The position numbers and the translations under genes were made by a program. A stretch of 64,000 nucleotides of DNA from Billgrantia lactosivorans. Lineage in GTDB: Bacteria; Pseudomonadota; Gammaproteobacteria; Pseudomonadales; Halomonadaceae. Shown piece after piece: positions 51,802-61,338 of this stretch (positions within the stretch are counted from its first letter, which is position 1; each line of letters opens with the position of its first letter). The DNA lies in contig NZ_QHGY01000014.1 in NCBI RefSeq assembly GCF_003254665.1, forward strand, positions 346 to 64,345, written 5' to 3'. The notes beneath the pieces were generated by a model that was not told the DNA's origin, did no database searches, and saw only the letters and a list, made by a program, of their open reading frames with translations.

Positions 51802-52680
51802 TCACTCCCTGCGGTGGGCCTCGGGGCGGATGCGGCGCGGCTCCCAGTGGTCGCTGGCCCAGGCGAGCTGCTCGTCCACCGGCGCCGTGCGAAGCTCTGC
51901 GGGCGGTACCTGGTCGAGTGCCACCAAGGCACGATGGAGTATTGAACGCACCATCTCGTCCTCCAGCGGCAGCGCCGGCGCCAGGTTCTGCTTGGACAGC
52001 TTCTGGCCGTCGCGGCCGATGATCAAGGGCAGGTGCAGGTAGCGCGGCTCGGGCAGCCCCAGGGCATGCTGCAGCTGGCGCTGCCAGGGCGTGTTGTCGA
52101 GCAAGTCGAAGCCGCGCACCACTTCGCTGATGCCCTGCTCGGCGTCATCCACCACCACGGCGAGCTGATAGGCCCAGAGGCCGTCCTTGCGCTTGAGCAC
52201 CACGTCGCCGAGCTCGGCGGGGTCGAAGCGCTGCTCGCCGAACAGGCGATCCCGCCACGTCACCGGGCGCAGGCCGAGGTCGCTGCGCAGGCGCCAGGCC
52301 ACCGGCTTGCCCGGCTCGCGCACCCCGTCACGACACCAGCCGGGATAGCGAGGAAAGTCGCGCCACTGCTTGCGCGAACAGCTGCAGGGATAGGCCAGGC
52401 CGAGCGCCGTCAGGCGCTCCAGGGCGTCGCCATAGGCGTCGCCGCGGTCATGCTGCCAACGCACTGCCCCGTCCCAGTGCAGGCCGAAGGCCTCGAGCTG
52501 GCGCAGGATGGTGTCGGCGGCGCCTGCCGGGCAGCGCGGCGGGTCGATATCCTCGATGCGCACGAGCCACTCGCCACCGGCCCGGCGCGCGTCGAGAAAG
52601 CTGGCCAGGGCGGCGATCAGCGAGCCGAAGTGCAGGGGGCCCGAGGGCGTGGGCGCGAAGCGGCCGCGGTAGCCGGTCAT
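51802..52680 (-). CDS. gluQ: Glutamyl-queuosine tRNA(Asp) synthetase
   Basis: Attaches glutamate to the queuosine base at position 34 of tRNA-Asp. It has 292 residues, a GluRS catalytic core without an anticodon-binding domain. The HIGH-like motif lies in RFAPTPSGPLHFGSL, zinc ligands in YPCSCSRKQW and WCRDG, and the KMSKS-like motif is KLSKQN. The ATG at 52680 follows CAGGAG. The dksA-gluQ pairing is conserved in gammaproteobacteria. Confidence 0.95.
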   Translation of the reverse strand: MTGYRGRFAPTPSGPLHFGSLIAALASFLDARRAGGEWLVRIEDIDPPRCPAGAADTILRQLEAFGLHWDGAVRWQHDRGDAYGDALERLTALGLAYPCSCSRKQWRDFPRYPGWCRDGVREPGKPVAWRLRSDLGLRPVTWRDRLFGEQRFDPAELGDVVLKRKDGLWAYQLAVVVDDAEQGISEVVRGFDLLDNTPWQRQLQHALGLPEPRYLHLPLIIGRDGQKLSKQNLAPALPLEDEMVRSILHRALVALDQVPPAELRTAPVDEQLAWASDHWEPRRIRPEAHRRE

Positions 52681-52711
52681 GGCCGGCTCCTGGCGATGGT
52701 GGCCAAGACGC

Positions 52712-52736
52712 AAACGGGCACCCTGCGGTGCCCGTT
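52712..52736 (-). terminator. Terminator between dksA and gluQ
   Basis: The 9-bp stem ACGGGCACC/GGTGCCCGT (52714-52735) is followed on the minus strand by TTTG. It is probably partial, so some gluQ expression may come from readthrough, as in E. coli. Confidence 0.65.
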
Positions 52737-52767
52737 GCGACGGAGAGCGAGGCGCATCACCCCGGCA

Positions 52768-53205
52768 TCAGCCGCCGAGCTGCTTTTCCTTGAGCTCGGC
52801 CAGGGTCTTGCAGTCGACGCACAGGGTCGCGGTGGGGCGAGCCTCCAGGCGACGGATGCCGATCTCGACGCCGCAGGCCTCGCAGAAGCCGTAGTCGTCC
52901 TCATCGATCTTCTCGAGCGTCTCGTTGATCTTCTTGAGCAGTTTGCGTTCACGGTCGCGGGTGCGCAGCTCCAGGCTGAACCCCTCTTCCTGCGTGGCGC
53001 GGTCCGCCGGGTCGGCGTAGTTGTTCGCCTCCTCCTGCAGATGACGCACCGTGCGATCGACCTCTTCCATGAGCTCCTGTTTCCAGCCCAGCAGGATCTG
53101 TCGGAAGTGCTCCAGCTGCTGCTCGTTCATGTACTCTTCACCCGGAGCCGCCTCGTACGGGGTGAATTTTTTGGGCGCTTCCGCTTTCTTGTCTGCTACT
53201 GGCAT
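52768..53205 (-). CDS. dksA: RNA polymerase-binding transcription factor DksA
   Basis: Binds the secondary channel of RNA polymerase and, with ppGpp, mediates the stringent response. It has 145 residues. A coiled coil carries the acidic tip DPADRA (about 65-70), and the C4 zinc finger uses Cys108, Cys111, Cys129 and Cys132, as in classical DksA. The ATG at 53205 gives family length. Confidence 0.98.
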   Translation of the reverse strand: MPVADKKAEAPKKFTPYEAAPGEEYMNEQQLEHFRQILLGWKQELMEEVDRTVRHLQEEANNYADPADRATQEEGFSLELRTRDRERKLLKKINETLEKIDEDDYGFCEACGVEIGIRRLEARPTATLCVDCKTLAELKEKQLGG

Positions 53206-53431
53206 GGGACTGCCTCATTACTTGAGTGACTGCTGATCAATACCCGCCAACATGGTGCAAGGTATCTCACGCCAAAGGCATGCTTGTTTATCGGAATTCG
53301 GCGCATTTTGCAATACCCGACGAGAACGGCCGAGGCCTCCCGGCAGGCCAAATCGATGGTATGGTTTTTTGACCGTCGGAGCGGGAAAAGTGCCCGCCGT
53401 CGGCCACCTATCTTGCGTTCAGGAGTTTGCC

Positions 53432-54592
53432 ATGTCGTGGAATCCGCGCGTTGACCGCGTCGCACCCTTCCGTGTGATGAGCCTGCTGGAGGCCGCCCAG
53501 GCGCGCGAGGCGGCGGGCCATGACGTCATCCACCTGGAGGTGGGAGAGCCCGACTTCGCCACCCCCGAACCGGTAGTGGCGGCCGGTCAGGCGGCACTGG
53601 CGGCGGGGCACACGCGCTATAGCCCGGCCGCGGGGCTGCCGGCCCTGCGCGAGGCGATTGCCGGCCACTACCGCGAGCATTTCGGCGCCGAGGTCGACCC
53701 GCGGCGGATCCTGGTCACGCCCGGTGCCTCCGGGGCGCTGCTGCTGGCCAGCCAGCTGCTGGTCGGTCCCGGCGACCGCGTACTGATGGCCGACCCCAAC
53801 TATCCCTGCAACCGTCACTTCATGGCCCTGGCCGGCGCCGCGCTGGACACCGTGCCCGTCGGCCTGGAGAGCGGCTGGCAGCTCGATGCCGGCCTTGTCG
53901 CGCGCCACTGGCACGATGCCACGCGACTGGCGATGCTGGCCACGCCGTCGAACCCCACCGGGCACATGCTCGGCGCGGCACAGCTTCAGGCGGTCGCCGA
54001 CACGGTGGCGGCGCGCGGCGGCCACCTGCTGGTGGACGAGATCTACCAGGGGCTCTGCTACGACCTCGAGCCGCTCTCGGTGGCCTCGCTCACCCCGGAT
54101 GCCTTCGTGGTCAACAGCTTCTCCAAGTATTTCGGCATGACCGGCTGGCGCCTGGGTTGGCTGCTGGCGCCGGAGGGCGCCGTGGAGCCGCTGACCCGGC
54201 TGGCGCAGAACGTCTTCCTTGCCGCCCCCACCCCGGCGCAGCATGCGGCACTGGCGGCCTTCACTCCCGAGTGCCGCGAGCTGCTCGAGGCCCGCCGCCA
54301 CGAGCTCGGCCGCCGCCGCGATGCACTGCTGGCCGGACTCGCCCGGCTGGGCCTGGCGCCGTCGCTGCCGCCCCAGGGCGCCTTCTACCTGTGGCTCGAC
54401 GTCTCGCGCTACAGCCGCGACAGCCAGGCCTTCTGCCAGCGCCTGCTGGAGGAGGAGAACGTCGCCATCACCCCCGGGGTGGATTTCGCCGTGCGTGGCG
54501 GCGAGCACCACGTGCGCATCGCCTTCACCACCGGGATCACGCGCCTGGAGGAGGCGGTCGGTCGGCTCGAGCGCTTCCTGGCGCGGCAGTAG
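53432..54592 (+). CDS. Class I/II pyridoxal-phosphate aminotransferase
   Basis: A fold type I aminotransferase of 386 residues. The PLP lysine lies in NSFSKYFGMTGWRLGW, with VEVGEPDF, TPSNPTG, VDEIYQGLCYD and HVRIAF. The sequence resembles the aspartate/tyrosine/alanine aminotransferase group; the amino donor and the acceptor cannot be told. The ATG at 53432 follows AGGAG (53421-53425). sfsA starts ten bases after its stop, so the two are co-transcribed. Confidence 0.88.
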   Translation: MSWNPRVDRVAPFRVMSLLEAAQAREAAGHDVIHLEVGEPDFATPEPVVAAGQAALAAGHTRYSPAAGLPALREAIAGHYREHFGAEVDPRRILVTPGASGALLLASQLLVGPGDRVLMADPNYPCNRHFMALAGAALDTVPVGLESGWQLDAGLVARHWHDATRLAMLATPSNPTGHMLGAAQLQAVADTVAARGGHLLVDEIYQGLCYDLEPLSVASLTPDAFVVNSFSKYFGMTGWRLGWLLAPEGAVEPLTRLAQNVFLAAPTPAQHAALAAFTPECRELLEARRHELGRRRDALLAGLARLGLAPSLPPQGAFYLWLDVSRYSRDSQAFCQRLLEEENVAITPGVDFAVRGGEHHVRIAFTTGITRLEEAVGRLERFLARQ

Positions 54593-54602
54593 GAGGCCGA
54601 GC

Positions 54603-55361
54603 GTGGAGTATCCCGACCTGGTGGCCGGCGTGCTGCTGCGCCGCTACAAGCGCTTCCTCGCCGACGTGCGTCTGGACGACGGCCGCGAGGTGGTGGCGCA
54701 CTGCCCCAACACCGGCTCGATGCGGGCGGTCAACGTCCCCGGCTGCCGCGTGTGGCTGGCGCCGAGCGACAACCCGGCGCGCAAGCTGGCGTGGACCTGG
54801 GAGCTGATCGAGCTGACCCAGCCCGACGGCGGCGTGGCGCTGGCCTCGGTGCATACCGGGCGCACCAACCGCATCGTCGAGGAGGCCCTGCGCGCACAGC
54901 GTGTCGCATCGCTGGCCGGCTACGCCACGCTCAAGCGCGAAGCCAAGGTGGCAGGCGCGCGGCTCGACTTTCGCCTCGACGATCCCCGCCGCGGCAGCGC
55001 CTTCGTCGAGGTCAAGCAGGTGACCCTCAAGGAGTTCGACGGCCACGGCTACTTTCCCGATGCGGTGAGCGAGCGTGGGCGCAAGCACCTGCTGGCGCTG
55101 GCGGCGCTGGCCGAGCAGGGCCAGCGCGCGGTGCTGCTGTTCTGCGTCGCGCACACCGCCATTCGCGACGTGGCGCCGGCGGCGCATCTCGACCCGGCCT
55201 ACGCCGTGACACTCAGGGCGGTGGCCGAGCGCGGGGTGGAGGTGGTCGCGCACGGCTGCGAGATCGGCTGGCGCGAGGGCCGGCCGGTGTCGATCGGCCT
55301 GGGGCCCCGGCTCCCGGTATCACTCACTCGCCAAGTAGACATTGCCCTCGGCGTCGACTGA
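54603..55361 (+). CDS. sfsA: Sugar fermentation stimulation protein A
   Basis: A 252-residue nuclease-like DNA/RNA-binding protein, named from maltose fermentation effects in E. coli; its cellular role is unclear. Conserved parts are RYKRFLADVRL, CPNTGSMR, VHTGRTNRIVEEAL, FVEVKQVTL and FPDAVSERGRKHLL. A GTG at 54603 starts the gene, following AGGAGG. Its last 42 bases overlap the end of the convergent Rieske gene (55320-55361). Confidence 0.92.
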   Translation: MEYPDLVAGVLLRRYKRFLADVRLDDGREVVAHCPNTGSMRAVNVPGCRVWLAPSDNPARKLAWTWELIELTQPDGGVALASVHTGRTNRIVEEALRAQRVASLAGYATLKREAKVAGARLDFRLDDPRRGSAFVEVKQVTLKEFDGHGYFPDAVSERGRKHLLALAALAEQGQRAVLLFCVAHTAIRDVAPAAHLDPAYAVTLRAVAERGVEVVAHGCEIGWREGRPVSIGLGPRLPVSLTRQVDIALGVD

Positions 55362-55649
55362 GATCGCCACCGGCTCGAGGGAGCGCCCCTGGCAGGGGCC
55401 GAACACGCATTCGCCGCTCTCCGGCAGGAACAGTGCGCCGTGCATGCCGCACTGGATCAGCTCGCCCCTCGCCTCGAGGAACTCGCCCTCCGGCACGTTC
55501 AACGGCACGCGCTGGTGCGGACAGCGATTGACGAAGGCCGTGATCCGGCCATGCACCCGCACCAGGAAGGCGTTCCTGCCGTCGGGCAGCACGATGCCTC
55601 GCGAGGGGGCGGCGTCGAGCTCGTGCGCGCGGGCGAGCAGGGCGGCCAC
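55320..55649 (-). CDS. Small Rieske [2Fe-2S] ferredoxin-like protein
   Basis: A 109-residue soluble single Rieske domain. Cluster ligands are Cys43-x-His45 (CPHQRVPLN) and Cys67-x2-His70 (CGMHGALF). The CGECVFGPCQG segment is also family-like. No oxygenase subunit is nearby, so it probably acts as an electron carrier or is of unknown role. It follows the DUF4426 gene by three bases and overlaps sfsA at the 3' end. Confidence 0.87.
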   Translation of the reverse strand: MAALLARAHELDAAPSRGIVLPDGRNAFLVRVHGRITAFVNRCPHQRVPLNVPEGEFLEARGELIQCGMHGALFLPESGECVFGPCQGRSLEPVAISVDAEGNVYLASE

Positions 55650-55652
55650 GGC

Positions 55653-56114
55653 TCAGCGCTCGATGTGGAAGCGCTGGATGAAGTTCACCTCGGCCGGCTC
55701 GCGATTGCGGTCGTAGCGCACCTCGAGGGAGAAGTGCATCGGTTCGTCGTCGCGTATGCGAAAGACGGCGATCTGCGACTGTGTGTCGCCGCTGCGCAGG
55801 GTGCGGAAGCTGAGCGCCTCCTGCTCGCCGCCCTGGACCTCGCCCACGCTGCCGCGGACCGATGCGTTGACCGGGCGCAGCTCGCCATCGCTCTCCTCCA
55901 GCACGCTGACGTTGATCAGCGCCATGGCCGGACTGCGCTGGATTCCATGGGCCTCGGCCACCGATGGCGGCAGGAAGCTGGTATTCACGGCGCTGTAGTG
56001 GATCTGATGGTCGCCGACCTGCTCGAACTGCTGGGCCTGGCCCGCCAGCGGCAACAGCCCCAGCAGCAGCGCAGCGGCGAGGGGACGGTGGGACGACGCG
56101 AGGCGTTTCAGCAT
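55653..56114 (-). CDS. DUF4426 periplasmic protein
   Basis: A 153-residue protein with a signal peptide (hydrophobic core about 10-24, cleavage after GQAQ-like residues). The mature part matches DUF4426, usually found next to metW/metX in gammaproteobacteria: YSAVNTSFLPPSVAEAHGI, NVSVLE and NFIQRFHIE. The function is unknown. It lies 25 bases downstream of metW on the same strand and is probably in the same operon. Confidence 0.87.
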   Translation of the reverse strand: MLKRLASSHRPLAAALLLGLLPLAGQAQQFEQVGDHQIHYSAVNTSFLPPSVAEAHGIQRSPAMALINVSVLEESDGELRPVNASVRGSVGEVQGGEQEALSFRTLRSGDTQSQIAVFRIRDDEPMHFSLEVRYDRNREPAEVNFIQRFHIER

Positions 56115-56139
56115 GGTGTTCTCCTGGCTCGACGGGCGA

Positions 56140-56745
56140 TCATCGACGGTTTCGGCGCTCGACGCGGAAGATGGCGATCTCGCCGAACAGGTTGGGCCAC
56201 AGGCGCGTGGCCCAGTGCCCTTCGTGGTCGCCGATGCCGACGGCCCGATCGGTGATGCGCAGGCCCTTCTCGCGACACAGGTGCTCGAAGTCGTTGAAGG
56301 TCGACAGGTGAATGTTGGGGGTATCGTACCAGGCGTGGGGCAGCGACTTGGAGACCGGCATGTAGCCGCGAATGCCGAGATGCACCCGATGTCGCCAGTA
56401 GGCGAAGTTGGGGAAGGTGATGATGCACTCGCGGGCGACGCGCAGCATCTCGTCGAGCATGCGGTCGGGGCGGCGCAGCGCCTGCAGCGCCTGGGTCATG
56501 ACCACCAGATCGTAGGTGTCGTCCTCGAAGTTGACCAGCCCCTCGTCGAGGTTCTGTTCGAGCACGCTGACCCCCTTGGCGATGCATGCCGTGATGCCCT
56601 CCGGGTCGATCTCCAGGCCGTAGCCGCTGACGCCCTTGTCGCGCGCCAGGGCCTCGAGCAGGATGCCGTCGCCGCAGGCCAGGTCGAGAATGTGGGCACC
56701 CTCGGGTACCCAGCGATGGATCAGCTCCAGGTCGGCGCGCATCAT
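56140..56745 (-). CDS. metW: Methionine biosynthesis protein MetW
   Basis: A methyltransferase-like protein that partners MetX in methionine synthesis in pseudomonads, where metX alone is not sufficient. It has 201 residues. The SAM-binding-like loop is [15 protein letters not shown], with QNLDEGL and [12 protein letters not shown]. The start overlaps the metX stop (ATGA, 56742-56745), consistent with a MetX-MetW complex. Confidence 0.94.
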   Translation of the reverse strand: MMRADLELIHRWVPEGAHILDLACGDGILLEALARDKGVSGYGLEIDPEGITACIAKGVSVLEQNLDEGLVNFEDDTYDLVVMTQALQALRRPDRMLDEMLRVARECIITFPNFAYWRHRVHLGIRGYMPVSKSLPHAWYDTPNIHLSTFNDFEHLCREKGLRITDRAVGIGDHEGHWATRLWPNLFGEIAIFRVERRNRR

Positions 56746-57899
56746 GCGATCTCCTCCAGGCCGAGTTCGCGGGCGACGCGCCCCATGAAGGCGGCGAACA
56801 CCGCCTGGTAGCGCGGCTCCGGCAGCAGGAAGGCGTCATGGCCGTGGGGCGAGTCGATATTGACGTAGCTCACCGGCTTGCCGGCGCGGGTCAGGGCGTT
56901 GGCGAGCTCGCGCGAGCGGGACGGCGGGAAGCGCCAGTCGCTGGTGAAGCTCACCACCAGGAAGGGGCATCGGCTGGGCGCGACGGCCTCGGCCAGTACG
57001 CCGCCATGCTCGGCCGCCGGGTCGAAGTAGTCCAGCGCCTTGGTCATCAGCAGGTAGGTGTTGGCGTCGAAGGCGGTGGAGAAGGTGTCGCCCTGGTAGC
57101 GCAGGTAGGACTCGACCTGGAACTCGACGTCGTAGCCGAAGTTGAGGTCCTGGCTGCGCAGGTCGCGGCCGAACTTGGTGCCCATGGCGTCTTCCGAGAG
57201 GTAGGTGATGTGCCCCACCATGCGCGCCAGCTTGAGGCCGCGGCGCGGCGCCGTGGCGTGCTCGGCGTACCAGCCGTCATGAAAATCCGGATCGGAGCGG
57301 ATCGCCTGGCGCGCCACCTCGTTGAAGGCGATGTTCTGGGCCGAGAGCTTGGGCGTGGCGGCGATGATCACGGCGTTGGCCACCCGCTCGGGGTAGGTCA
57401 GGCTCCACTGTAGCGCCTGCATGCCGCCGAGGCTGCCGCCGATCACCGCGGCGAAGCGTTCGATGCCCAGGCGGTCGGCCAGGCGCGCCTGGCTGTGCAC
57501 CCAGTCGCTCACCGTGAGCATGGGAAAGTCCGGCCCCCACTGGCGCCCCGTCGCGGGATTCAGGCTGATCGGGCCGGTGCTGCCGTGGCAGCCGCCCAGG
57601 TTGTTCAGCGACACGACGAAGAAGCGGTTGGTGTCGATCGACTTGCCCGGGCCGATGTGCGCATCCCACCAGCCGGGCTTGCGCTCGTCGGCGTCGTGAT
57701 AGCCGGCGGCATGGTGGTGCCCCGACAGGGCGTGGCAGATCAGCACCGCGTTGGAGCGCTCGGCGTTGAGCGTGCCATAGGTCTCGTAGACCAGGTCATA
57801 GGCCGGCAGCGTCCTGCCGCAGGCCAGCGCCAGGGGGTCGTCGAAGTGCGCCGTCTGCGGCGTCACCAGGCCGACCGAGTCATCGGGATACTCGGGCAT
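56742..57899 (-). CDS. metX: Homoserine O-acyltransferase MetX
   Basis: Acylates homoserine in methionine synthesis. It has 385 residues in an alpha/beta-hydrolase fold. The nucleophile Ser156 lies in GGSLGGMQ, the Asp in TSDWRFPP and the His in SPHGHDAF. Whether acetyl- or succinyl-CoA is used cannot be settled by eye; gammaproteobacterial MetX proteins linked to MetW are often succinyltransferases. The ATG at 57899 ([12 protein letters not shown]) parallels pseudomonad MetX; an ATG four codons earlier is possible. Confidence 0.93.
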   Translation of the reverse strand: MPEYPDDSVGLVTPQTAHFDDPLALACGRTLPAYDLVYETYGTLNAERSNAVLICHALSGHHHAAGYHDADERKPGWWDAHIGPGKSIDTNRFFVVSLNNLGGCHGSTGPISLNPATGRQWGPDFPMLTVSDWVHSQARLADRLGIERFAAVIGGSLGGMQALQWSLTYPERVANAVIIAATPKLSAQNIAFNEVARQAIRSDPDFHDGWYAEHATAPRRGLKLARMVGHITYLSEDAMGTKFGRDLRSQDLNFGYDVEFQVESYLRYQGDTFSTAFDANTYLLMTKALDYFDPAAEHGGVLAEAVAPSRCPFLVVSFTSDWRFPPSRSRELANALTRAGKPVSYVNIDSPHGHDAFLLPEPRYQAVFAAFMGRVARELGLEEIA

Positions 57900-57948
57900 C
57901 TGTCGTTCCATGTCCTGTCGTTGAGGTCCGCCGGGCGCGGACGGCGCC

Positions 57949-58539
57949 TTACAGGCCAACCAGGGCGCCGGCAATGCCGGCGGCACGCGTCAGCGCGCCG
58001 ACCACCATGCCATCGATGAGGCTGATGGCGATGAATACCACGATCGGCGACAGGTCGATCATGCCCAGCGGGGGAATGACGCGTCGCACCGGCGCCATGA
58101 TCGGCTCCACCAGCTGCATCACCAGCAGCGCCCCGGGATGGCTGGCGTTGGGGGCGACCCAGCTCAGGATGATCATCACGATCAGGGCGAAGAAGTAGAT
58201 CTTGAGGATGGCGTTGGCGATGGCCGCCACGGCGCCGATCGCCACCTGGGTGAGCGGTGGCATGCCGATGCCGGCGATCTGCAGGATCGCCACGATGCTC
58301 ACCGCCTTGAGCACGAAGGCGGCGGCCAGGGTCGCCATGTCGAAGCGCCCCATCACCGGGCCGAGGAAGCTCTGGAACGGCCGGACCACCGGCTGGGTGA
58401 TCTTGACGACCGACTGGCTGATGGGGTTGTAGTAGTCGGCCTGGGACGCCTGCAGCAGGAAGCGCAGCATCATCAGGAACAGGTAGACGTTAATCAGGGT
58501 GTTGACCAGCAGCAGGCCGGCATTTCCCAGTTGGCCCAT
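57949..58539 (-). CDS. yggT: YggT-family membrane protein
   Basis: An inner-membrane protein of 196 residues with two YggT repeats, each a pair of hydrophobic helices around a LRFLLQ..yNPISQ type motif (about 10-85 and 105-190). Homologues are linked to osmotic tolerance and cell division/membrane organisation, but the mechanism is unknown. It lies between proC and metX on the same strand, a conserved arrangement. Confidence 0.92.
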   Translation of the reverse strand: MGQLGNAGLLLVNTLINVYLFLMMLRFLLQASQADYYNPISQSVVKITQPVVRPFQSFLGPVMGRFDMATLAAAFVLKAVSIVAILQIAGIGMPPLTQVAIGAVAAIANAILKIYFFALIVMIILSWVAPNASHPGALLVMQLVEPIMAPVRRVIPPLGMIDLSPIVVFIAISLIDGMVVGALTRAAGIAGALVGL

Positions 58540-58605
58540 GTGGGCTCCTCCCTCTCGTCATCATGGAAACGGCGCCTCGCGGGTAGTCGCGAGCGGCCGG
58601 AAAGG

Positions 58606-59430
58606 CTAACGCTTGCCGAGCTCCTCGGCCATCTCGCGGGCGCGGGCGGCACAGGCCGCCATGGCATCGGCCATGATCTGGCGCAGCCCGGCCTGTTCGA
58701 GGTGCTCGATGGCGCGCTCGGTGGTGCCGCCTGGCGACATCACGTTGCGCTTGAGGCGATCCGGGGTGAATTCGCTGCCCTGCGCCATGCGGGCCGCGCC
58801 CAGGGCAGTCTGGATCGCCAGACGCCGTGCGGTCTCGGCCGGCAGGCCGAGCTTTACGCCGGCTTCCTCCATGGCCTCGAACATCAGGAAGAAATAGGCC
58901 GGGGCGCTGCCGGAGACGGCGGTGACGGCGTCGAGCAGCCCCTCCTCCTCCACCCACTCGACCAGCCCGACGGCCTCGAGCAGCGCGGTGGCCTGGTCGC
59001 GCTGCCCGGTGCTGACCTCGGGGGTGGCGAACAGCCCGGCGGCGCCGGCGCTGACCAGCGAGGGGGTGTTGGGCATGCAGCGCACCAGTGGCAGGCCGCC
59101 ACCCATCCAGGCCTGCAGCGACTCCGCGGTGAGCCCGGCCGCCACCGAGATGATCAGTGGCCGGCGACGCTGCAGGGTATCGCGCAGCCCCTCGCAGACC
59201 CCGCGCATGACCTGCGGCTTGACCGCCAGCACGACGATGTCGGCATCGGCCACCGCCGCGACGTTGTCGGTCTCGGTGCGGATGCCGAAACGTTCACGAA
59301 GCGGCGCCAGGACCTCATCACTGGGCGATGTGGCGGTGATGGCGGAGGCCGCATGGCCGTGGTCGATCATCCCGCCGATAATGGCGCCGGCCATGTTGCC
59401 GGCGCCGATGAAGGTGACTCTGCTGGCCAT
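58606..59430 (-). CDS. proC: Pyrroline-5-carboxylate reductase
   Basis: Last step of proline synthesis, NAD(P)H-dependent. It has 274 residues. The Rossmann motif GAGNMAG is at 9-15. RCMPNTPSLVSAGAAGLF, DAVTAVSGSAPAYFF and the C-terminal MSPGGTTERAIEHLE are diagnostic. Proline is a common compatible solute, so the enzyme matters in halophiles. yggS lies 59 bases upstream. Confidence 0.97.
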   Translation of the reverse strand: MASRVTFIGAGNMAGAIIGGMIDHGHAASAITATSPSDEVLAPLRERFGIRTETDNVAAVADADIVVLAVKPQVMRGVCEGLRDTLQRRRPLIISVAAGLTAESLQAWMGGGLPLVRCMPNTPSLVSAGAAGLFATPEVSTGQRDQATALLEAVGLVEWVEEEGLLDAVTAVSGSAPAYFFLMFEAMEEAGVKLGLPAETARRLAIQTALGAARMAQGSEFTPDRLKRNVMSPGGTTERAIEHLEQAGLRQIMADAMAACAARAREMAEELGKR

Positions 59431-59489
59431 TGCATCCTGTCCTTCTGTGTCATTGCGCGACCGACTCGCGGCCGATGCGGGTACGTCGC

Positions 59490-60200
59490 CTAGCGACGCG
59501 AGGTGTCTCGTGTACCGAAGATGGCCGTGCCCAGCCGTACCAGGGTGGCCCCCTCCAGGACGGCGGCTTCCAGGTCGTCGCTCATGCCCATCGACAGGGT
59601 ATCCAGCGGCGCCTCGGGGAAGCGCCGGCGCAGCGCGTCCAGGGCCAGGCGCAGCCGCGCCAGGGGCTCGCGCTGGCGAGCCAGGCCATCGGCCGGGGCC
59701 GGGATGGCCATCAGCCCACGCAGGCGCAGGCGCGGCAGGGCGAGGACCTTGCCCGCCAGGTCCTCCAGCTCGTCGAACCCGATGCCCGCCTTGCTGGCCT
59801 CGCCGCTGACGTTGACCTGCAGGCAGACCTCGAGCGGGCGCAGCGCCTCGGGCCGCTGGTCGTTCAGGCGCCGGGCAACCTTCTCCCGATCGACGCTGTG
59901 GACCCAGTCGAAGTGCTCGGCCACGGCGCGCGTCTTGTTGGCCTGCAGCGGGCCGATGAAGTGCCAGACGATATCCTCGAGATCGGCCAGCTCGGCCTGC
60001 TTCTCCAGCGCTTCCTGCACGTAGTTCTCGCCGAACTCCCGTTGGCCCAGCCGCCAGGCCTCGCGGATCATCCCGGCAGGCTTGGTCTTGCTGACCGCCA
60101 GCAGCCGAGCCGCGTCGGCGGGACGCCCGGCCGCGGCCAAGGCTTCGGTCAGACGTCGGCGAGCACTGGCCAGGGACTCGGAAAGCATGGTATCCGTCAT
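59490..60200 (-). CDS. yggS: PLP homeostasis protein YggS
   Basis: A non-catalytic pyridoxal-phosphate carrier of the fold III TIM-barrel type. It has 236 residues. The PLP lysine lies in LLAVSKTKPAG, with FGENYVQEAL, WHFIGPLQANK and SMGMSDDLEAAV. The start is uncertain: the ATG at 60200 is given, with a GTG at 60209 and an ATG at 60188 as alternatives. It is divergent from pilT with 78 bases between, as in Pseudomonas. Confidence 0.94.
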   Translation of the reverse strand: MTDTMLSESLASARRRLTEALAAAGRPADAARLLAVSKTKPAGMIREAWRLGQREFGENYVQEALEKQAELADLEDIVWHFIGPLQANKTRAVAEHFDWVHSVDREKVARRLNDQRPEALRPLEVCLQVNVSGEASKAGIGFDELEDLAGKVLALPRLRLRGLMAIPAPADGLARQREPLARLRLALDALRRRFPEAPLDTLSMGMSDDLEAAVLEGATLVRLGTAIFGTRDTSRR

Positions 60201-60278
60201 CTCGTCCACATGAAGTCCGTGATGTCCACAGGGTCTGTCATACTCGCAGGAACCTTAACCGGGGAGCAGGGGAATCGC

Positions 60279-61313
60279 ATGGATATTACCGAACTGCTGG
60301 CGTTCTCGGCAAAACAGAACGCCTCCGACCTGCATCTGTCGGCCGGCTTGCCACCGATGATTCGGGTCGATGGCGACATTCGCCGCCTCAACGTGCCGGC
60401 CATGGAGGACCGCGAGGTCCGCAAGCTGATCTACGACATCATGGGCGATCGACAGCGGCGCGACTACGAAGAGTTCTTCGAGACCGACTTCTCCTTCGAG
60501 GTGCCGGGCGTCGCGCGATTCCGGGTCAACGCCTTCAATCAGGCCCGCGGCGCCGGCGCGGTGTTCCGCACCATTCCCAGCGAGGTGCTGACCATGGAGG
60601 ACCTGGAGCTGGGCGATGTCTTCCGCCGCCTGGCGCTGCTGCCCCGCGGACTGGTCCTGGTCACCGGCCCCACCGGTTCGGGCAAGAGCACGACCCTGGC
60701 CGCCATGATCGACTATATCAACGATCACCGATACGACCATATCCTCACCATCGAGGATCCGGTGGAGTTCGTGCATCGCAGCAAGCGCTGCCTGATCAAC
60801 CAGCGCGAGGTGCACCGCGACACCCACGGCTTCGCCCAGGCGCTGCGCAGCGCGCTGCGCGAGGATCCCGACGTGATCCTGGTCGGCGAGCTGCGCGACC
60901 TCGAGACCATCCGGCTGGCGCTCACCGCCGCCGAGACCGGCCATCTGGTGTTCGGCACCCTGCACACCACCTCGGCGGCCAAGACCATCGACCGGATCAT
61001 CGACGTCTTCCCCGGCGAGGAGAAGGCCATGGTGCGCTCGATGCTGTCGGAGTCGCTGCAGGCGGTGATCTCCCAGACGCTGCTCAAGCGGCGCGGCGGG
61101 GGCCGGGTGGCGGCCCACGAGATCCTCATCGCCAACGCGGCGGTGCGCAACCTGATCCGCGAGGACAAGGTGGCGCAGATCTACTCGGCTATCCAGACCG
61201 GCGGCAACCTCGGCATGCAGACCCTCGATGCCGCCCTGGCCAAGCTGGTGGCGGAGAACGTGATCAACCGCGACGAGGCCCAGGCCCGCGCCAAGAGTGC
61301 GCTGACCGGCTGA
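60279..61313 (+). CDS. pilT: Type IV pilus retraction ATPase PilT
   Basis: A hexameric cytoplasmic ATPase that powers pilus retraction and twitching. It has 344 residues. ASDLHLSAG is near the start, Walker A GPTGSGKS is at 130-137, and the Asp and His boxes (VGELRDLETI, TGHLVFGTLHT) and the AVRNLIRE motif required for retraction follow. The ATG is preceded by AGGGG. pilU follows after 25 bases. Confidence 0.97.
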   Translation: MDITELLAFSAKQNASDLHLSAGLPPMIRVDGDIRRLNVPAMEDREVRKLIYDIMGDRQRRDYEEFFETDFSFEVPGVARFRVNAFNQARGAGAVFRTIPSEVLTMEDLELGDVFRRLALLPRGLVLVTGPTGSGKSTTLAAMIDYINDHRYDHILTIEDPVEFVHRSKRCLINQREVHRDTHGFAQALRSALREDPDVILVGELRDLETIRLALTAAETGHLVFGTLHTTSAAKTIDRIIDVFPGEEKAMVRSMLSESLQAVISQTLLKRRGGGRVAAHEILIANAAVRNLIREDKVAQIYSAIQTGGNLGMQTLDAALAKLVAENVINRDEAQARAKSALTG

Positions 61314-61338
61314 GCGCCAACGACAAGGGAGCGGGGAG

